From the NCBI GenBank assembly GCA_029945375.1, contig CM057059.1:4185452-4249451 (forward strand): 64,000 nt of DNA, written 5' to 3'. A program made the translations under genes and the position numbers. The stretch is from Agaricus subrufescens (taxonomy: Eukaryota > Basidiomycota > Agaricomycetes > Agaricales > Agaricaceae). Positions 53,896 through 63,855 of this stretch are shown here, piece by piece. Numbering within the stretch: the stretch's first letter is position 1; the number at the start of each line of letters is the position of its first letter. The notes beneath the pieces were generated by a model, which was not told the origin of the DNA, ran no database searches, and saw only the letters and a list, made by a program, of their open reading frames with translations.

Positions 53896-56800
53896 TGTCA
53901 GAGGTAGATCATAGCGCATACAGAGATGGTTCTAAATGTGGCAGTAATGAGTGAATCAGATTAGAAATGAATGAGATATTCTGTGAACAAGTCTAAGAAG
54001 CTAAAGGCTTCTAGAGCATTCACAGACAAGTTCAACATGTACTTACTAATATATCACATGATCAGAAAGTCATACCATCTCTAAGTCCATATACAAGACT
54101 GTTGGGGCACTCTAACACAAGACTGCTGGGGCAGTCTAACACACCCCCTTGATCCAACCAGTCCATACTAAGGTCCAAGTCCTAACAACAGCACAGCAAA
54201 GTCAACAACTTTCCTTGATACAGCCTTGGTTAGGATGTCCGCAACTTGCTGGTCAGTGGATACATAGAGAGGATCAATGACTCCATCTTCTACAGCCTTG
54301 CGGAGCCAATAGAAGCAAAGATCTAGGTGTTTCATGCACCCATGGTGCTCAGGATTCTTGGCTACACTGATACCAGACTTGTTATCCATGAAAAGCATTG
54401 AGGGAAGTGTCTGGTGATAGCCAAACTCAGTCAGAATGTTCCTAGTCCACTTGATCTCCTTTCCAGCTTCGATGGCAGCAACAAACTCAGCCTCAGTGCT
54501 CGAGAGAGTCACAAAGGGCTGATGCTTTGAGGACCATCCTACAGCAGCCCCAGACACTAGAGTCACATAACCACCTGTAGCTCAACCTGTGGCCTTGCAG
54601 CCACCATGGGAAGCATCAGAATAAGTGGTGAACAGCTCTCTGGAGTCACTACCTCAGTAGACAAGCTGGTAGTGCATTGTGCTTTTCCAATAGCAAAGTA
54701 AATGCTTTACAGCAAGCCAATGGGCAGGAGCAGGATTGTGATTGAATCTCCCAAGGTAGGAGACAGCATAGGCAATGTCATGACGAGTCATGGTGGCAAG
54801 ATACTGCAGGGTGCCTACAGCAGAGAGATAGGGAACAGACTTCATCTCAGCCTGCTCCTCAAGTGAGGGAACAATGTCCGAGAGCTCAGAGCCAGGAGGT
54901 AGAGGGGTGGAAAGGGAGTTGGAATCGTCCATATTGAACTGTTCTAGCAGCTCCTTGATGTAGTGCTCTTGGGAGAGGGAGATGGAATGCTTAGAGTGAT
55001 CCTGCTTTACCTGAATGCCCAGCAGAAGTGTGGTAGAGCCTAGATCTCGCAGTTTGAAGTGCCAAGACAGCTCCAAGACAGCAGAGGCCATGGCTGCATT
55101 GCTTTTAGAGACTAGGGTAATGTCATCAATGAAGACTGGTACAATGACCTTGATGTCTCCCTTGGAATAGATATAGATGGAGTTGTTGGAGCAAAGTCTG
55201 GAGTAGCCAATACTCTCTAGAATACCTTGGAGCTTCTTACTCCCTTGTCTGGCAGCCTGCTTAAGGCCATAGAGCAATTTATGGAGCCTGAAGACCATAT
55301 TAGGTCCCCCAGTATGATAGCCCTCTGGTTGTCTCATGTAGATCTCCTCCTCGAGTTCCCCATAAGTGAAGGCAGAGGAGATGTCAACAGAGTGCATTTT
55401 GAAGCCTTGTCTAGTAGCCAGAGCTATAATGAGTCTCAGAGAGGCAGGACAAAATGTAGGGGCAAAGACCTCGGTGTAATCGAAGCCAGGACGTTGGGAG
55501 AACCCTTTAGCAACAAGGTGAGCCCTATAGCGCTCAATAGAGCCATCAGCATGCCTTTTCACCTTGAAGACCCAGCCAGAGTTGACTACCTTCTTACCAG
55601 GAGGCAGTTCAGTCAGTTCCCAGGTCCTGTTAGCCTTGAGATTGAAGATCTCAGTATTACAGGCATCGACCCAGTGTTCCCTATCAGGGGACTGCATAGC
55701 CAACCTGTAGGTGCAAGGATCAGCTGTAGAAACAGCCCCAGCAAACTCGACCTTGTAGAAGTCAGTATCCACTGAAAGAGCAGCTTCATTGTCGTCTTCT
55801 GGGTCCCTGGCAGGCAAGTTAGGCTGTCTGACCTTCCACTAGTCACCAGGAGGCTTCCGAATGTGTCCAGTGCGACGTGGCACTCCAGAAGTGGGAGGAG
55901 TCACAGGGAGCAGAATTGGAGTTTGTGGAGGCAGAGTAGCAGGGCTAGGAGAAGGAGCAGGGAGAGGAGTCTCCTCTTTGAGAGGAACAGAAGGAGATCT
56001 CAGACTGGGAGGCTGAAAGCAAGCAGAGAGAGGGCTAGTATCACCCCCTTCATCTAGGAGAGGTGGCACTCCGAAATGTGACATCAGTGGTGCAGGAGAA
56101 GGCTCAGAAGTAGTCTGAGGCTCAGGGGAGGAGGGAGGGCCAGCAAATGAAGGTACAGCATTGAGTTGGGCTTTAGAAGTCCCAGGAAAGTACCTCTCGT
56201 CGAAATCAGCTCTCTCCAAGATCACTGAACGCTTAGTGACCAGATTGTAGAACTTCCAGCCCTTGTAGCCTGCAGGATAGCCTATAAACACGCATTTTTC
56301 AAAGTGAGGCTCTAGAGAAGTCCTCTTATCTTGCTGTATGTGCACATAGGCTGTACACCCCCATACTTGGAGGTGGGTGACATCAGGTTTTCACTTATAG
56401 AAAGCCGGGAAAGGTGTAGTCCCAGAAAACAAAGCAGTAGGCAGCCTGTTCCACACATGGACCATAGAAGAGACACATTCCCCCCAGAAAGAAGGGGGAA
56501 GTCAAGACTCTGAAAGCATAGCAGTGATCCTCTCACCCATAGTCCTATTAGCTCGCTCCGCAAGGCCATTTTGCTGAGGCCTGTTGCAAGTAGAGTGCCT
56601 TCTTTCAATGCCAGACTGCTCTGTGAACGTTAGAAAGGCTTTAAACATGTATTCACTGCCTTTATTGTCCTGTAGAGCCCAAATTTTGACTCCAAGTTGA
56701 TTTTCAGCCCAAGATTTGTAGACTTTGAATGCTTCAAAGGCTTCTGAGTTGCTTTTAAGCAAGTGTACAGCCTGGAATCGCGTCACATTGTCTATAAAGG

Positions 56801-58852
56801 TGATCCAGTACTTGTAGCCTGAGTGGGAAGCGACTGGGAGTGGTCCGTGAAGATCTGAGTGCACCAGCTTGAGAGGAGATTGATTATGGCTGGAGGAGGG
56901 GGGAAATGGAAGTGAATGCATCTTTCCTGCAAGGCAGGGCTCACATATTGGGTCAGGAGGAGCATTAGAATCAAGTTTGAGGCCTGTAACAAGGTCCTTA
57001 CTCAACATAGACTTCACATCAGCATAATTGTGATGAATGAAGTGACGATGCCACAGGGAGAGGTCAGCTGGCAGTGTAGAAACAGAAAAAGTGGCCTCAG
57101 AAGTGATTGTAGAGCCATCTAGCTCAGCAGAGTTGTTGGAGTGAATGGTGGCTGTGAAAAGTGTTGTTCCCTTGCACTGGAAAGCGATAGAGCAAGCCAA
57201 AATGGTGATATTAAAGCCCTTGTGCTGAGCAAGGTATAGACATGACAGCAGATTACTCCTGAGGTCAGGAACATGCAGTACTCTCGAAAATTCAACTGCT
57301 CTAGCCTCCTTTCCATTAACAAGTGGCCAAAAAACCACAGACCCTATCCCAGCAGAGTAGACAACTGAATTATCAGCTAATCGAATAGGAATGCAATTGG
57401 GGGCATAGTTTTTGAACCAATGACAATGTGGGGTCATATGAGAAGTGGCCCCAGTGTCTGCAAGCCAATAGAAGTTAGCATCGAGCTGTAGAGGCATAGA
57501 AAGCGAAGGGGAAGGGGAGGGATGTGTGGCACTTGCATTTCCAGCAAATCCACGGACTCTCTGCGCTTCTTTGGGGCTAGAACTCGAAGAGGAGCTTGCT
57601 GCAGAGCCTGAGGCATCATTTGAAGCATCCTGAGCCTTGTTAGCCTTGTTTCTGCAAGTTCTAGGCTTCTGAGCATCCTCCTGAGCACATTTCCTCACGT
57701 TTTCAAATGTCCTACACATCTCCACCTTGTGACCCAGCCTCCCACAGAATTTGCAAGTCCCTGACATGCTTTTGAAGCCAGAGTGAGTGGCCAGGGCCTG
57801 GGAGCCTCCCAAAGTGTCCCCAGCGCATTTTTTGCATTTTATGTCCTCTGTGACAAAGGCCTGGTGAATTGTAGTCTTGTCTAGCTTGTCCATAGGCAGG
57901 AGAGACGAGGAGAAAGCGGAATAGTCATCAGGAAGGGCTCTGATGAGTGCCATTGATGCCAGCTCATCATCCAGCATCTTGAGAGTGAAGGAGGAGGGTC
58001 TCAACTCCTTAATGCAACGCTTGCAGCCCTCTACCCTGTTGATGAGAGACTGTAGGGACTCCTCTTTGAGTTTCCAGATGCTGAAGAGGTCATCATAGGC
58101 ATTGAATTGCATTCCAGCCTTCTTCTGCCTGTGTACAGCCTCCAGAGCCTCCCACATCTTCATGGGGTCATCCTGGATGCCATTGAAGTGTACTCTCTGC
58201 TCCTGTTCAACCATAAGGAATAGCCAGCCAGCAGCCTTGTCACAACAAGCCTCATAAGCATCCAGAGCATCCGCTTCAGCCTGGGTAACAGTGGAGGAGA
58301 CAGTGGGGGACTTCTGCTTGCCAGAGATGATTCTCCATAGCCCAGAAGCTTGCAGCCATGCCTCCATCTCTCCAGACCACATTGTGTAGTTCTCCACATT
58401 GAGTTTTACGAGTGTGGGCATTCCAGAAGCCATCAGAGTTGATTTGAGAGCAGGGGAAGTGAAATAGATGAAGGAGAGTAGAGAAAGATAGAAGAATGAA
58501 TGAAAGTGTTGATTAAAAACTCCTTTTTTCAGCAGTTAGAAGCTGGGGCCCATAACCTGTCAGAGGTAGATCATAGCGTGTACAGAGACAGTCCTAACAG
58601 TGGCAGTAATGAGTGAATCAGGTTAGAAATGAATGAGATATTCTGTGAACAAGTCTAAGCTATCTATCAAGATATAGAACTCTATACTCACCTGTGAACA
58701 AGTCTAAGAAGCTAAAGGCTTCTAGAGCATTCACAGACAAGTTCAACATGTGCTTACTAATATATCACATGATCAGAAAGTCATACCATCTCTAAGTCCA
58801 TATACAAGACTGTTGGGGCACTCTAACACAAGACTGCTGGGGCAGTCTAACA
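53896..58852 (-). mobile_element. Ty1/copia element 4, complete with both LTRs and 5-bp duplication
   Basis: ATGAT flanks the element at 53891-53895 and 58853-58857. The 5' LTR (58852-58558, 295 bp) and 3' LTR (54141-53896, 246 bp) both start TGTTAGACTGCCCC and end CTGACA on the minus strand. The primer site GGTTATGGGCCCCA follows the 5' LTR (58557-58544). A purine tract, AAGGGGGTG, precedes the 3' LTR (54150-54142). Apart from a 49-bp length difference the LTRs are very similar, so the insertion is fairly young, yet the coding region has several stops. Confidence 0.92.
54168..58433 (-). pseudogene. Copia element 4 gag-pol, five in-frame stops
   Basis: ATG at 58433. Gag occupies residues 1-300 with a CCHC knuckle (CKFCGRLGHKVEMC). 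Protease motif YWLADTGATSHM. Integrase zinc region LWHRHFIHHNYADV ... CEPCLAGKMH; catalytic D, D, E in VHSDLHGP, LQDNKGSEY and NGLAERANRTMGE. After stops come WGCTAYVHIQQDKRTSLEPH, then RT (WVFKVKRHADGSIERYRAHL, MHSVDISSAFTYGELEEEIY, active box FIDDITLVS) and RNase H (SSKHQPFVTLSSTEAEFVAA, VADILTKAVS). Stops are at 56502 (TGA), 56391 (TGA), 55839 (TAG), 54654 (TGA) and 54582 (TGA). The reading frame is otherwise uninterrupted along 4.2 kb, so five point changes silence it. Confidence 0.88.
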
Positions 58853-59386
58853 ATGATGATTTTTGGAACAAGTAATTGGGCAAGGGAAGGGGAGGTCCAC
58901 TTGCAAATGAAGATGGGCTGGGGGTCAGGTTCAAATCCCAGGATTTGTTGTCTATGGTTTTGGATGTGGTGCATGCTTTCAACATCCTTCCTGGGGCATG
59001 AGGGGCCCTGGAAGGAGAATGCCTTTGGGTTATCTAAGAGAAAGAGAACAATGTCCTCAATTTTGGCATAGTCATAATCAATGCATCTGGCATACCATTG
59101 GCATTTGTTAGGGATGTGTCAACGGGACTCAGTGATGTGAGGGTGACCTGGGCATGTGATGGTGGGGGGGGGGGGTCTGATGTTCTGAAGAATCTGTTCC
59201 TATATTCTCCAATGGGTGCATGATTGGTTACAGCATGACAGAATCTGGTGTAAAGTTGGACCAACTCCATAGCAGAGGTGAAGAAGTACATGCCCATCCA
59301 TGGACCATTACCATGTGTGGATGGGTCTGGGACAAGATGTGTGTCTGCCAGATTGGGACGCCATTTAGCATGCAAACACAAAGGAT

Positions 59387-59590
59387 TTAGTTGCCTTCAT
59401 TACTAACCTGTCCCAGCCACAACAAGTGTTGAAAAAAAAAGTCATAGTGTCTGTAAGCAGCCATATACCAAAGAAATGACTCAGTGTCTAATTGAGGATA
59501 GCACTTGGGACACAAAAAGCTGTACAAAACAGCAGAGAAGGTAGTGCCAATATCAATAGCTACAACAAGTTTCTCTTTTTCCACCTTCAT
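59387..59590 (-). pseudogene. Hsp70-like N-terminal fragment
   Basis: From an ATG at 59590 the frame reads MKVEKEKLVVAIDIGTTFSA, the phosphate-binding loop 1 of the Hsp70/actin ATPase fold. It continues VLYSFLCPKCYPQLDTES and then loses resemblance. The type is the divergent fungal Hsp70-12-like family. It is divergent from, and not continuous with, the Hsp70-like sequence on the plus strand at 60382. About 450 bp separate its start from the heat-shock-element array. Confidence 0.65.
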
Positions 59591-60030
59591 GTCACTTGGG
59601 TCTTATACCATTTGAGTCATTGGGATGTAAAATAGAGGAAGGCATTGCTGGACATTCGGTAAATTGGTGAGGCATGAGTAAGAAGTACTACTAAGAATCA
59701 AAAAATGGGTGTTTATAAAGGGGTAGTAAGGCCTCCACAAGCACCCTACCCACATCTTATTCAGAACCAGTTCACAAGTCTGATTATGAGACTTCAACAG
59801 GAGGATCCTCATTGTTAAAGTCAATCAAAGTTTTTTTCTCCAGACTCTGCCAAGTCTACAGAAAGAAGTTTGATTCTGTCCATGTCAAAAAGAGCATAGA
59901 GATGAAAAGCCCAAGTCATCCACTTGCTATTTTGCTCAATGATCAATCTTTGAATGACAAAGTTATCTACTGAGGTGAGGGCATGAGTGGAAAAGAGGTG
60001 ATCTGTATAAGAAGCAGTCCAGACCATTCT
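59591..60030. other. Spacer upstream of the Hsp70-like fragment
   Basis: Two adjacent minus-strand frames (LFDMDRIKLLSVDLAESG; NKMWVGCLWRPYYPF) are open but unrecognised and lack convincing starts. They may be the decayed C-terminal part of a gene on that strand or chance. Nothing else is seen. Confidence 0.3.
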
Positions 60031-60036
60031 AAAACC

Positions 60037-60100
60037 TTCTAGAATCTTTTGAAACTTTCTAGAACCTTTTAGAACCTTCTAGAAGGTTTTAGAAGGTTCT
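60037..60100. promoter_or_regulatory. Heat-shock-element array
   Basis: TTCTAGAA occurs at 60037-60044, 60057-60064 and 60077-60084, exactly 20 bp apart. From 60072 the sequence reads GAAcc TTCta GAAgg TTTta GAAgg TTC, six contiguous 5-bp nGAAn/nTTCn units with one mismatch. This is the arrangement bound by trimeric heat-shock factor. It lies between the divergent Hsp70-like sequences (start at 59590 on minus; conserved region from 60412 on plus). Confidence 0.75.
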
Positions 60101-60381
60101 CTATTCACATCATTAAGGAGAGTAAACAAGAGTAACCCAGAGTAACTCAGAGTAGTAAAGGAATTGTTCCTATTGGTTGGTTGTTATTAGAGTAGCTAAA
60201 CTTAGATACATAATTACTCATGACTAGAGTCCCTGGAGTCATTGGTAGTATCCTTCTCAGGTGTGTATATCAGTTGTACTTTGTCATCTCATCTCTCTGC
60301 TTATCTAAAATTACTGCTCTTTCCCCATTTATCTCTCAAGGTTACTTAGGTAAGCAAGATTTGTGATACTATGTTTTTTTT

Positions 60382-62020
60382 TTGGCTCATCTCCTGATTG
60401 TCAAGTCAGTGCCAGATCTGAAAGTTCCCTCTGTGTTGCTACATGATAATAATTGGAACATTATGGCATGGGAAGTGCAAACATCTCATCAGGTTTGTTT
60501 GTTTCTACTCCTTGGAGCTTTTCTCTCTCTCTCTTTCTTTCTTGATGAATCATCACAAACAGAATACAAAAGACAAGGCAGCACAAAATGGTTGGATACA
60601 GACCCATTGGTAAGACATCTCATGCAATGTCCTCATTCCACTTTGTATGCTGATACAAAAAGGAGGCTTTGATCTGGCCTACTCCTCAGCTTCCAGGGTC
60701 AGAAATTTGAAACCTATATCCAGTTTAAGATGTCAATAAAGCTCTGAATGCCTACACAATATTTCTTTACCTTGTTTGGGATTATCCCAAGTCACATTTT
60801 TGTAAACATCTCAGCAGCAGGGCAGAATTCTGGACCTGTCTTTTTCCTACTCTTGAAGTTGTATTCACAACTGCAAATGGCTGGGAATTTTAACAACATA
60901 ACCTGATTTGCCAAGCAGCAGTGACAGCAGGTCTTATTGGTGTAAGTATGACCCCAGGTCCAAATGACACCACATGGGATAGAGTGAAATTTGTTTCAGA
61001 AGCAGAGGCTGCAATGGTGTATACAGCTGATAGTGGGAGTATTGACTCTTGGCTTCAGGTGGGATGGTTTCTGTGCTCTCTTATCTTGATAAACCTGAAG
61101 CTGTATGACTAGCCTGGTAATGATGTTATCTTATGCAATGCAGGGGAGGAACTATTGATGTTATGTATGTATCTAATCCAATGCCTAGGTATTCATGGTG
61201 CAGCCTTAACTCTCTTTCAATACTAGGATCTATAATGTTGTGAAGACACACCCATTGGAATCAAAGGAAAAAACTACACCAAAATGTAAGTAATAATCTC
61301 ATACAAAAGTTTCATCCTATGTCATCTTTTTGGTTGTTAAGCATAATTGCTGGGGCAGTTTTTGTTAACAACACTGCTGAATACTACTTTAAAAGTATGG
61401 TTGTCTCCCAGTTTAGACAATAGATCTCTCTGTTGACCAGTTTAGACAAACTCCATGGAACCAAGTGGGATGGCAATCCTGCCATTATCAAAGAATCAAC
61501 AAAGGAATTTGAAAGTGATGTCAAGAAAAATGTATGTTTTTTTCTGCCTCATTGAATACACTTATTCAATTGAAAGACATAAGTTTTCTGATGAGTCATT
61601 TGATTATGGTGTTGGGAGATTTGGTTCTGAATTGCATGACACAGCAAACATTAGAAATGGAAGACTCTATATTCCAGGGTAAGTGCCAAAAGTTGCTTTG
61701 CCTCCTGTATGTGGAGCCTCATATCTTTTGAGAAGAGAGATTGCCATCCCCCTTGAGCATATACTCAGTGCTATCAAGTCAACTATTCTGGATATGTATG
61801 AATGATCAGGAAAGACAGCCACAGTAGGATCACTACTGACATTTAGAATAATCATGGCAACACTAACTCAGATGCCAGAACATTGTTATGGTCAGCAGAT
61901 TCATGAACTTGTCCTATGTGTATGCAAAAATTGAGGAATGGGGTAAAATTTGAAGATTCAAATTCACTAAACCAGATGGCCCAATGGCAAAGGCAGTATC
62001 CCAGGGTGCTTTACTATGTT
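60382..62020 (+). pseudogene. Hsp70-12-like ATPase pseudogene
   Basis: Pieces in family order on the plus strand: LKVPSVLLHDNNWNIMAWE (60412-60500); NGWEF then QAAVTAGLIG (60870-60940); after a possible 16-nt gap, RVKFVSEAEAAMVYTADSGS (61000); IYNVVKTHPLESKEKTTPK (61230); IAGAVFVNNTAEYYF (61345); GTKWDGNPAIIKES (61460); DESFDYGVGRFGSELHD and IRNGRLYIPG (61580-61680); and KFTKPDGPMAKAVSQGALLC (61955-62015). This is the diverged fungal Hsp70-12-like ATPase. The P-loop exon is absent on this strand, and the segment normally carrying the second phosphate loop is lost. Several stops and shifts exist. Confidence 0.72.
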
Positions 62021-62076
62021 ATACAGTGGGCAACAAAACATTTCCAATGTTTTGTACATTTGTAAAGAATATGCTA

Positions 62077-63685
62077 CAGTGATGGACAAAAGGGTTGCAA
62101 TGTTTGGCACCCCTTCAAAGATACCGCTATAGCGTGGGAACTATTAACTATGGAGTCACGTGAGTGGTACCGTCTGATAGCCCTGCTGCTGTGCTTTCCC
62201 ACAATATGCATAGCATTATGTAATACTCAATATTGATGGAGTTATAGGCAGTTTCTTGACAAAAGTCCATTGCAACCCTTTTGTCCATCTCAGTCACAAA
62301 GTACAAATCTCTACTATTCAGTACTTTGTATACCCTCCCTTGGCCTGAATCACTGCTTCCACTCTCCTAGGCATACTTTCTATCAGATTCTGACACACCT
62401 CTGGTTCTATCTTGTTCCACTCTATATCCACCCTCTCCCAAAGTTCCTTTATCCCCCTTGGTGCTTCTTCATACTCCTCAAGCCTGAGTTTGAGATAATT
62501 CCACAGGTGTTCAATGGGGTTAAGATCAGGAGACTGTGCAGGCCATGGTAAAACATTAATTCCCTTGTCTTTGAACCAGTTTTGAGCTTTTTTGGACCTG
62601 TGTTTGGGGTCATTATCCTGCTGAAAGGTGAAATCCTCCCTCTCTTTCCCATAATACTCCAGGCTAGCCTCCAGGTTCTCCTCCAAAATCTCAACATACA
62701 GTTCACCATCCATCTTACCTTCAATCTGGCATGCATAGCCACATCCTTCCCAGAATATACAACCCCACATCATCAAAGATCCTCCTCCAAACTTCAGAGT
62801 CCCAGACACCAGCCTATCATCCAAGCTCTCCCCCTGTTTTTTCCATACCCACTTCCTCCCATCTGAGCCTAGACAATTGAACTTAGTCTCATCAGACCAT
62901 ACAATAGTCTTCCAGTCATCCACAGTCCAGTTTCTATGCTCTATAGCCCACTCCAATCTGCCCCTCTTATGCTTAGCAGTAAGAAGAGGATGTTTAACCT
63001 TAACTATAGCCTTCATGCCAGCGTGGGAAAGATTTCTGCGGATAGTCTTTGAAGATACTGAGTGGGGGAGTGTATGGGTAAGCATTCTTTTGACTTGGGA
63101 GGCATTGTCAGCTTTCTGGGAGGTGATTAAGCAGATGACATAGCGGGTATCTGAAGGAGAAAGTAGCTTGGGACGGCCACCAGTGGGCTTGGCAAGCTCA
63201 GGTCTGTGCTTAGACCTGACTCTGGATATAGTAGAGAGGCGTAGACCAGTTGTAGCAGAGGTGTGATGAGCAGATGCTCCAGAGTCAAGCAGATGGAGGA
63301 TGTGAGAGAGCTGACTGGTTGTAAGGGGCTTCATGGCTAAGGAGTGAGTCAATGATGGCTGTTATATATATAGGAGAGGTGGCTGTGCTGATTTTCACGT
63401 TTGCTGATTGTGGCTGTGCTGAATTTCCCTGTCAATCAACAAAGTCAGGTGACTTTGTTCAACCTTGACTGAGACAGACAAAAGGGTTGCAATGGACTTT
63501 TGTCAAGAAACTGCCTATAAGTCCATCAATATTGAGTATTACATAATGATATGCATATCGTGGGAAAGTACAGAAGCAGTGCTATCAGACGGTACCACAC
63601 ACGTGACTCCATAGTTAATAGTTCCCACGCTATAGCGGTATCTTTGAATGGGTGCCAAACATTGCAACCCTTTTGTTCGTCACTG
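62077..63685 (-). mobile_element. Tc1/mariner element with 219-bp terminal inverted repeats
   Basis: The 1609-bp element is flanked by TA (62075-62076, 63686-63687). The left repeat 62077-62295 and right repeat 63467-63685 are both 219 bp and highly similar. Each begins at the outer edge with CAGTGA(C/T)GGACAAAAGGG and ends at the inner edge with the same GACAAAAGGGTTGCAATG motif in inverted orientation. One intact transposase ORF lies between. A deletion derivative lies at 53283-53669. Confidence 0.95.
62318..63334 (-). CDS. Tc1-type DD34E transposase, apparently intact
   Basis: From ATG at 63334 (MKPLTTSQLSHILHLLDSGA) the frame is open for 338 aa. The N-terminal paired helix-turn-helix region includes HHTSATTGLRLSTISRVR and, after a GGRPKLLS linker, SQVKRMLTHTL ... 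SSKTIRRNLSHAGM. The catalytic triad is D in VWSDETKFN, D in FQQDNDPKH and E in NPIEHLWNYL, with exactly 34 residues between the second D and E (DD34E). The glycine-rich box FGGGSLMMWGC is present. An upstream TTG-initiated extension of six residues is unlikely in a eukaryote. It cuts and pastes the element at TA sites. Absence of stops in a region full of decayed TEs suggests recent activity. Confidence 0.93.
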   Translation of the reverse strand: MKPLTTSQLSHILHLLDSGASAHHTSATTGLRLSTISRVRSKHRPELAKPTGGRPKLLSPSDTRYVICLITSQKADNASQVKRMLTHTLPHSVSSKTIRRNLSHAGMKAIVKVKHPLLTAKHKRGRLEWAIEHRNWTVDDWKTIVWSDETKFNCLGSDGRKWVWKKQGESLDDRLVSGTLKFGGGSLMMWGCIFWEGCGYACQIEGKMDGELYVEILEENLEASLEYYGKEREDFTFQQDNDPKHRSKKAQNWFKDKGINVLPWPAQSPDLNPIEHLWNYLKLRLEEYEEAPRGIKELWERVDIEWNKIEPEVCQNLIESMPRRVEAVIQAKGGYTKY

Positions 63686-63855
63686 TATAGCAGTTTGAGT
63701 AAATTATGTAAAATCATGGAAATATACAGGAAGGTACAATGGCATCTTATTTACATGTATGTATATACAGTCTTGTGGTTGTGCTTGGAATTTAAGTTCA
63801 TTTTCAATAGGATTTAGGATTGAGAACCATTGGAAAGGTTTTGTTGCTGCCTGTT

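Larger units (their letters stand above)
53067..59323 (-). mobile_element. LINE 2: 5'-truncated copy of the same LINE family, with nested insertions
   Basis: TCTGGGACAAGATG at 53053-53066 is repeated at 59324-59337, a 14-bp target duplication. The low end has poly-T (A-tail) and the same 3' terminal sequence as LINE 1. The high end, after the copia, encodes the LINE ORF2 C-terminus (NHRQQILGFEPDP, matching NHRRQLIGLKPDP of LINE 1) with the frame broken. Subtracting the MITE and the copia leaves about 0.9 kb, so this insertion was strongly 5' truncated, as is common for LINEs. Confidence 0.85.
62027..63855. mobile_element. Older MITE carrying the Tc1 element
   Basis: CAGTGGGCAACAAAACATTT at 62027 (preceded by TATA) is matched in inverse at 63829-63855 (CATTGGAAAGGTTTTGTTGC...GCCTG, followed by TTA). 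Without the inserted Tc1 element (62077-63685) the two parts give about 220 bp with no coding capacity. Terminal CAGTGGG... and TA-like flanks suggest a Tc1/mariner-type MITE. The right end is diverged, so the exact boundary is approximate. Confidence 0.5.

Noticed and set aside
63335..63352. Six-residue N-terminal extension of the Tc1 transposase
   Set aside because: It would start at TTG; the ATG at 63334 is the normal eukaryotic start and suits the family length.
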